From positions 3,655,665 through 3,719,664 of the forward strand of contig CP070691.1 in assembly GCA_020353195.1 (NCBI GenBank): a stretch of 64,000 bases of DNA. Direction: 5' to 3'. This DNA comes from Phycisphaerales bacterium (GTDB lineage: Bacteria; Planctomycetota; Phycisphaerae; UBA1845). Under the pieces are notes generated by a model. It was not told the origin of the DNA. It was given only the letters and a program-made list of their open reading frames with translations, and did not search any database. The position numbers were made by a program, and so were the translations under genes. Below are positions 1 to 9,044 of the stretch, in pieces. How positions within the stretch are numbered: the first letter of the stretch is position 1; the number at the start of each line of letters is the position of its first letter.

Positions 1-261
1 CGCCCGCCCATGGTCATCTCACTGGCCAAGCGCCAGGAGGAGGTGTTCATCCAGGCCCGGTCCGCGCCGGTGCGATTGGCCCGCAACAACGAAGCCTTAC
101 GCCTGCTCCAGCAGGTTCGGGACGAAGCCCACCGCTTCGCCCAGCACTACCACCACATCCTCCGCCGCAGGAGGACGTTCGACGAGCAGGCCACCGCCAC
201 CCGGCGGGCGCCCCCGGCGAAGGCCCAATCGGGCAAGACGCGCAAGGGCAAGAAGAGTTGA
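1..261 (+). CDS. uvrC: UvrABC excinuclease subunit C, C-terminal fragment
   Basis: The frame is open from the window edge and ends at a TGA at 259-261, so only the last 86 codons are seen. The segment [12 protein letters not shown], then [28 protein letters not shown], matches the conserved part of UvrC after the second nuclease domain. UvrC makes both incisions in nucleotide excision repair with UvrA and UvrB. In well-studied UvrC proteins a helix-hairpin-helix pair follows this block. Here it is followed only by about 35 mostly basic residues (ending KTRKGKKS), with no HhH signature. The family call is firm, and the missing HhH tail is directly visible. Confidence 0.9.
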   Translation, partial: RPPMVISLAKRQEEVFIQARSAPVRLARNNEALRLLQQVRDEAHRFAQHYHHILRRRRTFDEQATATRRAPPAKAQSGKTRKGKKS

Positions 262-462
262 CCGCCCGATCCGCTTTTCGATTGACGCCGCCGCGATAAC
301 GATTTACGGTGGCGCGCGGGTACAATGCTCAGGGCGGAGGGCTCCGGGCCGGGTGCACCGGTCGCGGGAGGGGGCTTGGCGTCGCTTGCGTCGCCGCGGG
401 CATGTCGATACGAGCGTGAGCGTGGCACATCAGCGAAAGCACTCTGCATGGGATGATCGGCC

Positions 463-1290
463 ATGAACCCCATTGAGCGCACACACCTGGCGGACCTGAC
501 GATCGGTCGTGGCCAACCGCTGGCGCTGATCGCCGGTCCCTGCGTGATCGAATCGCGGGACCACACGTTGCGGATGGCGGATGCAATCGCCAGGATCACG
601 CGTCGTCTTGAGATTCCGTTGGTGTTCAAAGCGAGTTACGACAAAGCGAACCGGTCCAGCATCGACGGTTTCCGCGGCCCCGGGCCGAAGGAAGGTTTGG
701 TCATCCTTGCGGAAGTGCGTCGGGAGTTGGGCATCCGGATCCTGTCGGACGTACATGTCCCGGACCAGGCCGGCGTCGCCGGCGAGGTGCTCGACTGCCT
801 GCAGGTTCCGGCGTTCCTGTGCCGGCAGACCGATCTTCTGTTGGCCGTCGGGAAGACCGGCAAATGTGCGAACATCAAGAAGGGCCAGTTCATGTCACCC
901 GAGGAGATGGGGAACGTGGTGGCCAAGATCACCTCGACCGGCAATCGGAACATCCTGCTGACGGAGCGGGGCACGTTCTTCGGGTACAATCGGCTGGTCA
1001 ATGATCTGACGAGCATCGGCCGCATGCACGCGTACGCCCCCGTGGTCTTCGACGCCACGCACAGTTGCCAACTGCCCGGCGCCGCCGGCGACCAAAGCGG
1101 CGGTTTGCGGCAGTTCGTCGAACCGCTGGCGCTGGCCGCCATTGCCGCCGGCGCCGACGCCTTGTTCTTGGAGGTGCACGACCAGCCTGACCTTGCCCTT
1201 TCCGACCCCGCCACCGTCTATCCGCTCGACGATCTCGAACGGTTGCTGCGGCGCTGCCTGCGCGTCCACCAAGCCGCCCACGAAGAGTAG
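463..1290 (+). CDS. kdsA: 3-deoxy-8-phosphooctulonate synthase (Kdo-8-P synthase)
   Basis: The enzyme condenses arabinose-5-phosphate with phosphoenolpyruvate to give Kdo-8-phosphate, a cytosolic step toward the lipopolysaccharide inner core. The 275 residues are normal for the family. Visible motifs are LIAGPCVIES near the N-terminus, KASYDKANRSS near residue 52, TERGTFFGYN near 170, DATHS near 195 and FLEVHDQPDLALSD near 240. Cys27 in AGPC is the residue that distinguishes metal-dependent KdsA from the metal-independent type, which has Asn there, so this copy should be metal-dependent (inference from family knowledge). The gene stands alone between uvrC and a convergent membrane-protein gene. 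Its presence argues for a Kdo-containing outer membrane. Confidence 0.96.
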   Translation: MNPIERTHLADLTIGRGQPLALIAGPCVIESRDHTLRMADAIARITRRLEIPLVFKASYDKANRSSIDGFRGPGPKEGLVILAEVRRELGIRILSDVHVPDQAGVAGEVLDCLQVPAFLCRQTDLLLAVGKTGKCANIKKGQFMSPEEMGNVVAKITSTGNRNILLTERGTFFGYNRLVNDLTSIGRMHAYAPVVFDATHSCQLPGAAGDQSGGLRQFVEPLALAAIAAGADALFLEVHDQPDLALSDPATVYPLDDLERLLRRCLRVHQAAHEE

Positions 1291-1305
1291 ACCCCCAATG
1301 CCGAA

Positions 1306-1359
1306 CCGCGCCCGTAAGGAAGCGGGGCTTCAGTCCCGCCCGCGCCCGTAAGGAAGCGG
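1306..1359 (+). repeat. Two copies of a 20-bp dispersed repeat
   Basis: The same 20 bases (core CGCCCGTAAGGAAGCGG) occur at 1306-1325 and 1340-1359, 34 bases apart, just after kdsA. Close relatives lie at 7498-7520 and, inverted, at 26346-26371. This makes it a family of intergenic repeats rather than a chance match. Confidence 0.6.
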
Positions 1360-1413
1360 CGCCGGGGTACAATGGGCGTCACACGCCGACGTCGGCAGCG
1401 GGCACAGCGCGTT

Positions 1414-2010
1414 CTACGGAACTGGATCCGTTGATTTTCTTTCGATCGGGGTGCCGCACTCCGGGCAGATTCCGGACACGTTGCCTGTCAGGTCGTAACC
1501 GCACCGGCAACGGTGACCGGTCCGGTGCCATCGCTTCCACCCTCGGATGAGCCACCACATCACGAGGCAGCACACGCAACCCCCGAGGGCCGGCGTGACG
1601 GCCAGTAGTGCCTTCACGCTAACCAGAACCCGGTCGGGCTGCCTGGTGACCCAGTCCTTCGGCACGCCCTCGCTTGCGAAGTCCCACATCCGCAGTGCCG
1701 ATCTGGCACACCCCGCGACGAGGGGTGGGTAGATGATGTGCCACGTTCTGGTAGTCGGGCTCAGGGCGCACTTCTGAGCGAACCAGCGAACCGCGAACAG
1801 GAACACGAACCCTACGGTCCAGAGGACCGTCAGCTCGCCCGCTCGATGGTCTATCCATCCCTGTCCCGGCGACGGCCACGCGACGAGGTGGAACCCGGTC
1901 CACTGGGCCAGTGTGACGTAAGCGACCAGGAAGATGGAGAACGCGATGACTGTCCGGCCGTTGAAGGGCCAATTGTGGTTGTCCAGCAGGTTGGCTTGTC
2001 GGGCGTTCAT
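1414..2010 (-). CDS. Membrane protein with C-terminal zinc ribbon
   Basis: A 198-residue protein of unknown function. Three hydrophobic segments are visible at about residues 20-44, 58-78 and 128-156. They are followed by a short cytosolic-looking tail with two cysteine pairs, C168/C170 (CRCGYDLTG) and C182/C185 (CPECG). That GY(D/N)L...CPECG ribbon recurs on many small planctomycete membrane proteins, and the protein at 47267 has a relative of it. The ATG at 2010 was chosen because upstream in-frame sequence overlaps the preceding gene in another frame and looks like shadow coding. It lies 107 bases downstream of the other membrane-protein gene on the same strand, so the two may be co-transcribed. 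No enzymatic motif was seen. Confidence 0.75.
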   Translation of the reverse strand: MNARQANLLDNHNWPFNGRTVIAFSIFLVAYVTLAQWTGFHLVAWPSPGQGWIDHRAGELTVLWTVGFVFLFAVRWFAQKCALSPTTRTWHIIYPPLVAGCARSALRMWDFASEGVPKDWVTRQPDRVLVSVKALLAVTPALGGCVCCLVMWWLIRGWKRWHRTGHRCRCGYDLTGNVSGICPECGTPIERKSTDPVP

Positions 2011-2117
2011 GCGAGCGACGTCGTTGCCGCTGAGGCGGTACCCGGCCGGCGGGCACAATCTGTCCGTCACGGTGGTACGTGTGGCCCGGGACTCCTGTGG
2101 TCCGCCGCCTTGGCGTC

Positions 2118-2639
2118 CTACCGGGCCGACGCTGCGGGCGGGGCTCCCGCGCCGGCCGGTATCCGCTTCTTCAGATCGTTCGCCTTGACGAGGACAAGGA
2201 TGAGCAGAACCACCGAGGCCAGAGCGGCCAGGGGCGACAGGAACCCCAGCACCGGAAGAAAACCGAGGACGACGGCTCCGGCCACACAGATACAGAAACC
2301 CATAGCGAGCTGCCCGCCGCAGTCGCCCACGTCCTGGACGCCGTTCGCGTCGAAGTAGGCCTTGAACGACTGAGCGAGCTTCGGATACACGAAGAAGTTC
2401 CACACGACGTTGAACAGCGGGATCATCAGCAGCCACACCATGCCCGGACTCTGTTGGCGATATTCTTGTGGAACGCTTTGAAAGCAGTTTGAGACGAACC
2501 AACAGATCGCCGCCTGGATGCCGAGTCCGATGACCAACCCGAAGCAACTGAGTAGCAGAATACCCATCCCGATGGCTGTGGCGGCCGCTGCTGTGTCCGC
2601 ATCGCTGAACTGGTTCGCTTGGGCAAGAAGCTGATCCAT
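2118..2639 (-). CDS. Four-helix membrane protein of unknown function
   Basis: A 173-residue hydrophobic protein not assigned to a named family. Predicted membrane segments lie near residues 22-48, 70-88, 106-126 and 129-152. The segment GMVWLLMIPLFNVVWNFFVYP followed by a charged AQSFKAYFD stretch resembles uncharacterised planctomycete proteins in which a short membrane hairpin is conserved. The ATG at 2639 has an excellent ribosome-binding site, GGAGG, eight bases upstream. The C-terminus is short and basic (KANDLKKRIP). It shares strand and spacing with the zinc-ribbon membrane protein downstream, suggesting a two-gene unit. No catalytic residues are evident. Confidence 0.75.
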   Translation of the reverse strand: MDQLLAQANQFSDADTAAAATAIGMGILLLSCFGLVIGLGIQAAICWFVSNCFQSVPQEYRQQSPGMVWLLMIPLFNVVWNFFVYPKLAQSFKAYFDANGVQDVGDCGGQLAMGFCICVAGAVVLGFLPVLGFLSPLAALASVVLLILVLVKANDLKKRIPAGAGAPPAASAR

Positions 2640-2721
2640 CCTTGGGAACCTCCATGCAAGGTTTTGATGGGACGCTGGCGCGCGTGTCCCGGTTCCGGGT
2701 TCTCCCGGTGTCGAGACTACG

Positions 2722-4434
2722 TCACTCCTTGAGCACTACTGGAACGTAGTCCGGATACCATGTCGCTGCCCGCACGACATCCTCGATTTTGTCGTCCGGG
2801 ATGTTGCGCCCGAGGTGGTGGTCGCTGGCGTACTTGACCACGGCGCAGGCGATTCGGAAGCTCACCTCGCGGAGTTCGTCCTGATGCGGGTAGATCGCGC
2901 CGGCGTCCAGCCGGTCGGGGCTCACGCATTCCGCCATCGTGGCCGATGCGATCTCGAACATCTCGTTCGTGATCTCCCGGGCTTCCGACACCACCGCGCC
3001 CATTCCGACGCCGGGGAAGATGAACACGTTGTTGCCCTGGCCGATCACGTATCGGCGCCCGTTGTATTCGACGTCCGGGAACGGGCTGCCGGTGGCGACA
3101 ATCGCCTGCCCGCCCGTCCATTCGATGGCTTCGTGGGGTGAACACTCCGATTTGCTGTTCGGGTTGCTCAGGGGCATGACGATCGGGCGCTCCACGTGCT
3201 TGGCCATCTCCGTGATCATCGCCTGGGTGAAGGCGCCCGGCTGGGCAGTCGCCCCGATGAGGATGGTGGGTTTGACGGCCCGGATCACTTCCGCCGGTGT
3301 CAACGAGGATCCGGGGTCCAGCCCGTGATGGGCCATCGTGTCCTTGGTCAGGGCGAATTCCTGCTTGAACGGTTCGTCAATCTCGCGGCCATCGTGCAGC
3401 AGCCCCTTGCTGTCGAAAGCGACCAGGGCGCGTCGGAGGGTTTGCGCGTCGGCCCCGTCGTTTTTCATCGCGGTGCCCACCAATCGGGCGATGCCGGTGC
3501 AGGCTTCGCCCGCCCCGATGAACACGATCCGCTGCTGTGAGATCCGCTCCTTGGTGATGCGGAGCCCGGCGAAGATGCCGCCCAATACGACCGAAGCCGT
3601 CCCCTGGATGTCGTCATTGAAGCACGGAACGCGCTTCTCATAGCGCTCCAACAGATCGAACGCCCGCCTCTTCGCGAAGTCTTCCCATTGGATCACCGCC
3701 TGGGGAAAGACCTCCCGCACGCCCTGCACGAAGGCCTCGACGAACTCGAAGTACGGCTTCGTGCTCAGTCGCCGCTTGCGATAGCCCATGTACATGGGGT
3801 CTTCCAGGAGGATCGGGTTGTTGGTGCCGACGTCCAGGCTGATGGGCAGGCACTTGGACGGGTGGATGCCCGCCCCCGCCACGTACAGCGCCAGCTTGCC
3901 GATCGGAATCCCCATCCCGCCGCACCCGCAGTCGCCCAGTCCGAGGATGCGCTCGTTGTCGGTGACCACGATGAGCCGGATGTCCCGGAACGGAGCATTG
4001 CGGAGGATGTCCGGGATATCGTCGATGTCGTCGGGCGTCAGCCAAATGCCCCGGGCGGTGCGGAATATCTGGCTGAATTTCTGGCAGGCTTCACCCACCG
4101 TCGGCGTGTACACGATGGGCATCAGCTCTGCCATGTTCTCGACAAGCACCCGGTAGAACAGGACTTCGTTGCGGTCGTGCAAGGCGGCCAATCCGATGTA
4201 TCTCGTCAGATTGGAGGAGTGACTTCGGTTCTGCGCCAGCACGAGTTGGGCCTGCTCTTCGATGGTCGTCACCCGATGCGGGATCAGGCCTCGCAGGCGC
4301 AGTGCCTGCCGCTGTTCACGCGAGAACGCCGTGCCCTGGTTCGTCGACGGGTTCTTCAGCAGCCAGATGTTGCTCTTTCGAGTTTCGATCACCTGCGAAC
4401 CGCCCAGGTCATCCGTACGGTCATTGATCACCAC
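2722..4434 (-). CDS. maeA: NAD-dependent malic enzyme (copy 1)
   Basis: Oxidative decarboxylation of malate to pyruvate in the cytosol, the MaeA/SfcA type of about 565 residues. The sequence shows IETRKSNIWLLKNPSTN at the start, MPIVYTPTVGEACQ, then GDCGCGGMGIPIGKLALYVAG, the metal-site region CFNDDIQGTASV and a Rossmann-type FIGAGEACTGIARL. The frame is open to a TTG at 4485. A GTG pair at 4434/4431 is better: AGGAG lies five to eight bases upstream, and it gives an N-terminus matching the neighbouring paralogue. Copy 2 lies 213 bases upstream on the same strand, and the two proteins align over their whole length with similar motifs. NAD rather than NADP preference is assumed from the family, not seen. 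Confidence 0.93.
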   Translation of the reverse strand: MVINDRTDDLGGSQVIETRKSNIWLLKNPSTNQGTAFSREQRQALRLRGLIPHRVTTIEEQAQLVLAQNRSHSSNLTRYIGLAALHDRNEVLFYRVLVENMAELMPIVYTPTVGEACQKFSQIFRTARGIWLTPDDIDDIPDILRNAPFRDIRLIVVTDNERILGLGDCGCGGMGIPIGKLALYVAGAGIHPSKCLPISLDVGTNNPILLEDPMYMGYRKRRLSTKPYFEFVEAFVQGVREVFPQAVIQWEDFAKRRAFDLLERYEKRVPCFNDDIQGTASVVLGGIFAGLRITKERISQQRIVFIGAGEACTGIARLVGTAMKNDGADAQTLRRALVAFDSKGLLHDGREIDEPFKQEFALTKDTMAHHGLDPGSSLTPAEVIRAVKPTILIGATAQPGAFTQAMITEMAKHVERPIVMPLSNPNSKSECSPHEAIEWTGGQAIVATGSPFPDVEYNGRRYVIGQGNNVFIFPGVGMGAVVSEAREITNEMFEIASATMAECVSPDRLDAGAIYPHQDELREVSFRIACAVVKYASDHHLGRNIPDDKIEDVVRAATWYPDYVPVVLKE

Positions 4435-4647
4435 TGCATCTCCTGTGGAAGAAGCGAAGGCCTGGATCCCGCTCGGCAGATCCAAACAACGATTCCCGCC
4501 GCTGTGGACAGCGCGCGAACGGGGATACTATAGCAAATCACGCTTGCTCTGTCGGCGCGACGGTCTCTCATTCGCCGGTTCGTCGCGGGCGGTCCTTCGC
4601 TCGCCGGGCAATGTCCAAGTCGTACGGGGGCGGGTTTCCACGGCCGG

Positions 4648-6336
4648 CTACCGCTTCCGCACGATTGGGACGTAGTCAGGATACCACATGACGCGCCGCA
4701 CGGTGGCCTCGATCTCGTAGGGCGGTATGTGCCGACCGACGTGGGTCTCGCCGGCGTGCTTGACGATGGCGCAGGCGATCCTGCGGCTCACTTCGCGGAG
4801 CTCGCTCTGGGGCGGGTAGAGGGCCCCGGATTCCAGACGATCCGCGGTCACGGAGTCGGCCAGCGTACGGGCGGCCAGGGTGAACATCTCGTCGCCGATC
4901 TCCCGGACCCCGGAGACCAAGGCCCCCAAGCCAAGCCCCGGGAAGATGAAGACGTTGTTGGCCTGGCCGATCACATGGCGCCTGCCCTGGTAGTCCACCG
5001 GCGGGAACGGGCTCCCTGTGGCGACGAGGCCGCGGCCTGCGGTCCAGGCGATAGCCTCGGACGGGGAGCATTCGGCTTTGCCGGTCGGGTTGCTCAACGG
5101 CATGATCACCGGCCGGTCAACGTGCCTGGTCATCTCCTCGATCATGCTCTGGCGGAACACGCCCGGGCAGGCCGTCGCCCCGACCAGCACCGTCGGCTTG
5201 AATGCGGTGATCACCTGCTCGGGGGTCGCGTCGGCGTCGGGAAGCCCGTAGTGCGACAGCGTGTCGGGGGTCGCCGCGAACTGCACGCAGTGCGGCTCCA
5301 TGTTGTAATTCCTGCGGACCAGGCCATGGATGTCGAACATGAGCTGGGCCCGTTGGATCGCTTTCTTGCTGGCGCCCTCGCTCCGCATGGCGGCCGCCAC
5401 CCGCCGGGCGATCCCGGTGCAGGCTTCCCCCGCCCCGATGTAGAGCACGCGCTGATCCGCGATCGAAGTCCCCGTGACCCGCTGACTCGCGAATATCCCT
5501 GCCAGGGCAACCGCGCCCGTGCCCTGAATGTCGTCATTAAAGCACAGGATCTGTTTCCGATAGCGGTCCAGAATCCGGAAAGCCTGCTTGTTGTGGAAGT
5601 CCTCCCACTGCAGCAGGGCGCGCGGAAACACCTTGAGCACCCCCTGTACGAACGCCTCGATGAAGTCGTCGTACTCCTGGCCCCGCAGACGACGCTTGCG
5701 ATAACCCAGGTACAGCGGGTCCTCCAGCAATCGCGGATTGTCCGTGCCGACGTCCAGGCTGATCGGCAGGCACTTGGACGGGTGGATTCCTGCTCCGGCC
5801 ACGTACAGCGCCAGCTTGCCGATGGGGATCCCCATCCCGCCGCAGCCCTGGTCGCCGACGCCCAGGATGCGTTCGTTATCCGTCACGACAATGAGGCGGA
5901 TGTCGGGGAGCGGTCGGTTACGCAGAATCTGCGGGATGCGATCCGCGTCGTCCGGCGTAAGCCAGATCCCCCGCGCCGTGCGGAAGATATGACTGTACTG
6001 CTGACACGCCAGACCGACCGTCGGCGTGTACACGATGGGCATGAACTCCTCCATGTTCTCCACGAGCACCCGGTAGAAGAGCACCTCGTTGCGGTCCTGC
6101 AGGCTGGCCAATCCGATGTACTTCTCCAGGTCCGTGGGTTTGGCCCGCAGGTGCTCCAGTTCGAGCGCGACCTGCTCTTCGATCGTGCACAGCCGGTGCG
6201 GCAGCATGCACCCGAGGCCCAGCTGCTCTCGCTCCTCGTATGAGAATGCGAGGCCCTTGTTCGTGTTCGGGTTCTTCAGCAGCCACACGCCGCCCTTCTT
6301 CGTCTCGATGACTTCTGGACCCGCCAGGTCTTCCAT
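4648..6336 (-). CDS. maeA: NAD-dependent malic enzyme (copy 2)
   Basis: This is a second full-length MaeA-type malic enzyme of 562 residues, transcribed toward copy 1. It has VIETKKGGVWLLKNPNTN, FMPIVYTPTVGLACQQ, GDQGCGGMGIPIGKLALYV, CFNDDIQGTGAVALAG and YIGAGEACTGIARR, so both the malate/metal site and the dinucleotide fold look intact. The ATG at 6336 is chosen because GGAGG sits nine bases upstream, and an earlier in-frame start lacks such a site. Differences from copy 1 include the C-terminal third and the linker after the Rossmann motif. The two may differ in cofactor preference or regulation, which sequence inspection cannot settle. No terminator was found between them, so read-through into copy 1 is possible. 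Confidence 0.94.
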   Translation of the reverse strand: MEDLAGPEVIETKKGGVWLLKNPNTNKGLAFSYEEREQLGLGCMLPHRLCTIEEQVALELEHLRAKPTDLEKYIGLASLQDRNEVLFYRVLVENMEEFMPIVYTPTVGLACQQYSHIFRTARGIWLTPDDADRIPQILRNRPLPDIRLIVVTDNERILGVGDQGCGGMGIPIGKLALYVAGAGIHPSKCLPISLDVGTDNPRLLEDPLYLGYRKRRLRGQEYDDFIEAFVQGVLKVFPRALLQWEDFHNKQAFRILDRYRKQILCFNDDIQGTGAVALAGIFASQRVTGTSIADQRVLYIGAGEACTGIARRVAAAMRSEGASKKAIQRAQLMFDIHGLVRRNYNMEPHCVQFAATPDTLSHYGLPDADATPEQVITAFKPTVLVGATACPGVFRQSMIEEMTRHVDRPVIMPLSNPTGKAECSPSEAIAWTAGRGLVATGSPFPPVDYQGRRHVIGQANNVFIFPGLGLGALVSGVREIGDEMFTLAARTLADSVTADRLESGALYPPQSELREVSRRIACAIVKHAGETHVGRHIPPYEIEATVRRVMWYPDYVPIVRKR

Positions 6337-6635
6337 CGTATTTGTGCCTCCGATCAGTCGGGGCGGCCGACCCCAATGCCACGCTTCTCGCCGGCGCGTT
6401 GGCGCGACCTGAACGCCTCCCGCCGACACGGGGCGGGGATTCTAATCGGAACGGCGCCGCCTGTCCCGTCCGCGGCAGGCGAGCCGCGCGGATCGCGGTC
6501 GCGCCCCGCCGGCCGCCCGTCCGCCCTTCCAGCTGACCCGCCGACCGGCTATGCTCGTCGGACTCCACGGCAACGTCGGCGGCGTCTGCCCGGGCCCGGG
6601 GGCCACGGCAGGCACCGCTCCGTGAGGTGATCCGC

Positions 6636-7448
6636 GTGACCAACATCGTTCTGGCGATCGTCGGACTGGCGGCGGGCCTGCTCGGCGGGCTGCTCGGGAT
6701 CGGCGGCAGCGTCGTGATGATCCCCTGCATGCGGGAACTGCTGATCGCCGACCAGCACCTGTGTCAGGCGGCGGCGATGATCGTCAATTTCTTCGTGGTC
6801 GGCCCGTCCGTCCTGCAGCACATGCGCGCCCGGGCGGTGCTCTGGCCGGTGGTGAGCGGGCTGGCCCCCACCGCCGCCGTCGCCGTGATCGCCGGCGTGA
6901 TGCTCAGTGAGTTGCCCGTCTTTCACCGAAGCGGGGAGGTCTACCTGGCGGGGTTGTTCGGGTTGTTCCTGTTCTACGTGGCGGCCGTCAACATCGGCAA
7001 GCTGGTGGCCTACCGCGGCGGCGAGGGCGACGAGCGCTGGGACCCGGGCCGGTTGAGGTGGTACGGCCCGGTCATCGTGGGCGTCGCCGTCGGGTTGGTG
7101 GGTGGTCTGCTGGGCGTTGGCGGGGGTATCGTCTCGGTGCCGCTGCAGCAGCGGCTGCTCCGGGTACCGTTGCGCAACGCGATCGCCAACTCCGCCGCCA
7201 CGATCGTGCTGCTCAGCGTGGTCGGGGCGTCCCTGAAGAACCATCAACTGGTCACCCACCACGCCCACTCGATCGCCGATCCCGTGCTCCTTGCTGTTGT
7301 CCTGATCCCCACCGCGATTGCCGGTGGCTTTGTCGGCGGGCGTTTGACCCACGCTCTGCCCTTGCCGGCGGTCCGCGGCGCCTTCGTCCTGCTCATGCTC
7401 GCGGCGGCCATCCGAATGACGGCCCGGGCTGCCGCGTCACTGGTCTGA
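6636..7448 (+). CDS. TauE/SafE-family membrane permease
   Basis: A 270-residue integral membrane protein of the sulfite exporter TauE/SafE (DUF81) family, probably exporting or importing a small sulfur-containing or organic anion. The family hallmark is two related halves, each opening with a glycine-rich helix. Here they are GLLGGLLGIGGSVVMIP near residue 16 and GLVGGLLGVGGGIVSVP near residue 155. About eight membrane helices can be drawn. The GTG at 6636 has GAGGTG seven bases upstream, and a GTG nine bases earlier would lie on that site. It is divergent from malic enzyme copy 2 across about 300 bases. The substrate is unknown, as for most family members. Confidence 0.88.
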   Translation: MTNIVLAIVGLAAGLLGGLLGIGGSVVMIPCMRELLIADQHLCQAAAMIVNFFVVGPSVLQHMRARAVLWPVVSGLAPTAAVAVIAGVMLSELPVFHRSGEVYLAGLFGLFLFYVAAVNIGKLVAYRGGEGDERWDPGRLRWYGPVIVGVAVGLVGGLLGVGGGIVSVPLQQRLLRVPLRNAIANSAATIVLLSVVGASLKNHQLVTHHAHSIADPVLLAVVLIPTAIAGGFVGGRLTHALPLPAVRGAFVLLMLAAAIRMTARAAASLV

Positions 7449-7826
7449 CCTGGGGCATCACGAATTTGCCATTGCCCATCAGTTCCTGCTGGATTCGGAG
7501 CCGCGCTCGTAGGCAAGCGGCGCTTCGTGCGCGCTGCGGACCGCTCCCTGGCGGTCGCGGCTCGGATCGAGTGTGTTGCGTGGCGCTTCGCGCGCGCTGC
7601 GGACCGCTCCCCGACGGTCGCGGTTCGGATCAGGTCGACTCGGAGCGTGATGCGATTGAAGGGCTCGACGCGCAGAATCTGCGTCAGGACTGCCGGCCCG
7701 CGCCCCGTCAAGCCGCGGGCGCGGCAATCTGCCTGAACCGGTTCGGGCTACGCGGACGATACACCAGTGACCCGCAACTGACATGTACGGCTGCCGACGG
7801 CGGCCACGATGTGCGGAAGGAGCCCG
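7449..7826. other. Gene-free interval with dispersed repeats
   Basis: This 378-base stretch has no supportable gene. Its first half is occupied by the repeat cluster at 7498-7636. The rest, to the ribosome-binding site of the lipoprotein gene, shows no recognised signal. Confidence 0.5.
7498..7636. repeat. Cluster of dispersed GC-rich intergenic repeats
   Basis: The interval starts with GAGCCGCGCTCGTAGGCAAGCGG, a relative of the 1306 repeat. It then holds two copies of a second unit, CTGCGGACCGCTCC followed by a variable base pair and CGGTCGCGG, at about 7534-7566 and 7596-7630. The second unit reappears inverted at 26194-26216 as CCGAACCGCGACCGTAAGGG. Confidence 0.6.
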
Positions 7827-8054
7827 ATGATGACTGTAAGAACCACGAAGCGGACGGGGCGGTTAATCGGTGAGGTCGTGCTCGCGGTGACCGCCGCGTT
7901 CGTCGCCGGCTGCGGCGACGGTGCGTTCGGCAAGGAGTTTCGGGAAGTTACCGCCCCGACCTTCGAATCCGGGGTCATGACGATCGCCGATGGTTTGCTC
8001 GAAGGTCTCTTTGCGGTCTACAACCCCGATGCGGACGCGAGCAGTTCGAATTAG
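7827..8054 (+). CDS. Small putative lipoprotein
   Basis: A 75-residue protein starting at a tandem ATG-ATG at 7827/7830, with GGAAGGAG four to seven bases upstream. A basic N-terminus (TTKRTGR) is followed by a hydrophobic stretch and the lipobox-like VAGC, so a lipidated secreted protein is likely. The mature part is short and acidic, with FREVTAPTFESGV and DGLLEGLFAVYNPD, and ends in a run of serines. I do not recognise a named family. It is flanked by repeats upstream and a convergent acetyltransferase gene downstream. The good ribosome-binding site and secretion signal are the main reasons for accepting it. Confidence 0.6.
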   Translation: MMTVRTTKRTGRLIGEVVLAVTAAFVAGCGDGAFGKEFREVTAPTFESGVMTIADGLLEGLFAVYNPDADASSSN

Positions 8055-8106
8055 CGTCTTCTGCCGGCGTGCGGGGCGAAGCCGCTTTCCGGGGCGAACG
8101 CCCTGC

Positions 8107-8691
8107 TCAACGCGAATCACGCCATTGCGGCAAACTTTGCCTGATCGGGCGCGGCCCCTGCGCGTCGGCCACTGCCAGCCGATCCGCCACCCGCGGGCGA
8201 TCGAGCTCGAATCGCAGCATCCGGTAGCGGCGCCGCCATGGGCCGAACTGGTGATACTCCTGCCCCCGAGGCTCGAACCCAGCCCGGACGTAGCAACGGA
8301 CCGCCGCCTCGTTGTCCGGAAAGACGATGAGGGATATCCGCTCGGCCGCCAAGGCGGAGAACCCCGTGTTGGCCAGCTTCTGCACGAGCGCGGAGCCGGT
8401 CCCTCGGCCTCGCTCGGCAGGATCCACAACCACATGGCCGATCCACAGGTGCTCTTCGTTCCTCCGCATCGGGTTCAGCTCGCCGTATCCGCTCGGGCCG
8501 TCTGCCCCGCGCTTGTGCAGCAGGAAGGCCCAGCCCGGCGCGCGGCTCCACTCGATCACCTTGCGCGCCGTCAGCGGCGGTGGGGTCGTCGGCGTCAGGT
8601 TGAACAGCTCATCGGCATCCCGCACCCACGACGCCACCGTGCGCGCAAAGCGCGGTTCAAACCGACGCAGTAGCAGGTCGCCGTTGGTCAT
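8107..8691 (-). CDS. GNAT-family acetyltransferase
   Basis: A 194-residue protein with one N-acetyltransferase fold. The acetyl-CoA binding motif is clear: WIGHVVVDPAERGRGTGSAL at about residues 83-102, followed by the R-G-x-G-S loop and, later, FPDNEAAVRCYVRAGFEPRG, the usual GNAT C-terminal strand-helix. The ATG at 8691 was chosen because the homologous region begins with LLLRRFEP. Upstream in-frame sequence runs through a tandem repeat and is probably not coding, although no good ribosome-binding site was seen. The acceptor may be a small molecule or protein terminus, which the sequence does not reveal. It is convergent with the lipoprotein gene. Confidence 0.85.
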   Translation of the reverse strand: MTNGDLLLRRFEPRFARTVASWVRDADELFNLTPTTPPPLTARKVIEWSRAPGWAFLLHKRGADGPSGYGELNPMRRNEEHLWIGHVVVDPAERGRGTGSALVQKLANTGFSALAAERISLIVFPDNEAAVRCYVRAGFEPRGQEYHQFGPWRRRYRMLRFELDRPRVADRLAVADAQGPRPIRQSLPQWRDSR

Positions 8692-8893
8692 GCCGGTTCC
8701 GGTCGGGCCGAGCCGGCCACCCATGCCGCACGGCATCGGGGCCCGCTGGTTACTATCGGCTCCCTGGCGATCGGTCATTACCGCGCCCGATCCGCCCGGA
8801 CAGAGGTTTGCACCGCATCTTCCCGCCTCCCGAGGTGCCTGCGCTGTGGTGCGGGCGCCGCTGTCGGCCGGCTTCGCCGAGCGTGCCGTCATA

Positions 8894-8935
8894 CCCTGCT
8901 CCAGGCCAGACAATCCCTGCTCAAGGTCAGACAAT
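8894..8935. repeat. 21-bp tandem duplication
   Basis: CCCTGCTC(C/A)AGG(C/T)CAGACAAT occurs twice head to tail with two differences. It lies in non-coding sequence upstream of the acetyltransferase start. Confidence 0.65.
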
Positions 8936-9044
8936 GCCCGGGCTCTACATGGAAATGGGGACGGCTGCCGTCAACGGCAGCCCGTTCTCAGTCGACTGCG
9001 CCAACCCGCTCCCCCAACCGACCCTCGCCGTCGGGTCCGCCCCG

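Noticed and set aside
8692..8934. Extended N-terminus of the acetyltransferase through a tandem repeat
   Set aside because: The upstream part reads through a 21-base repeat and starts with TTG. The GNAT domain starts at 8691.
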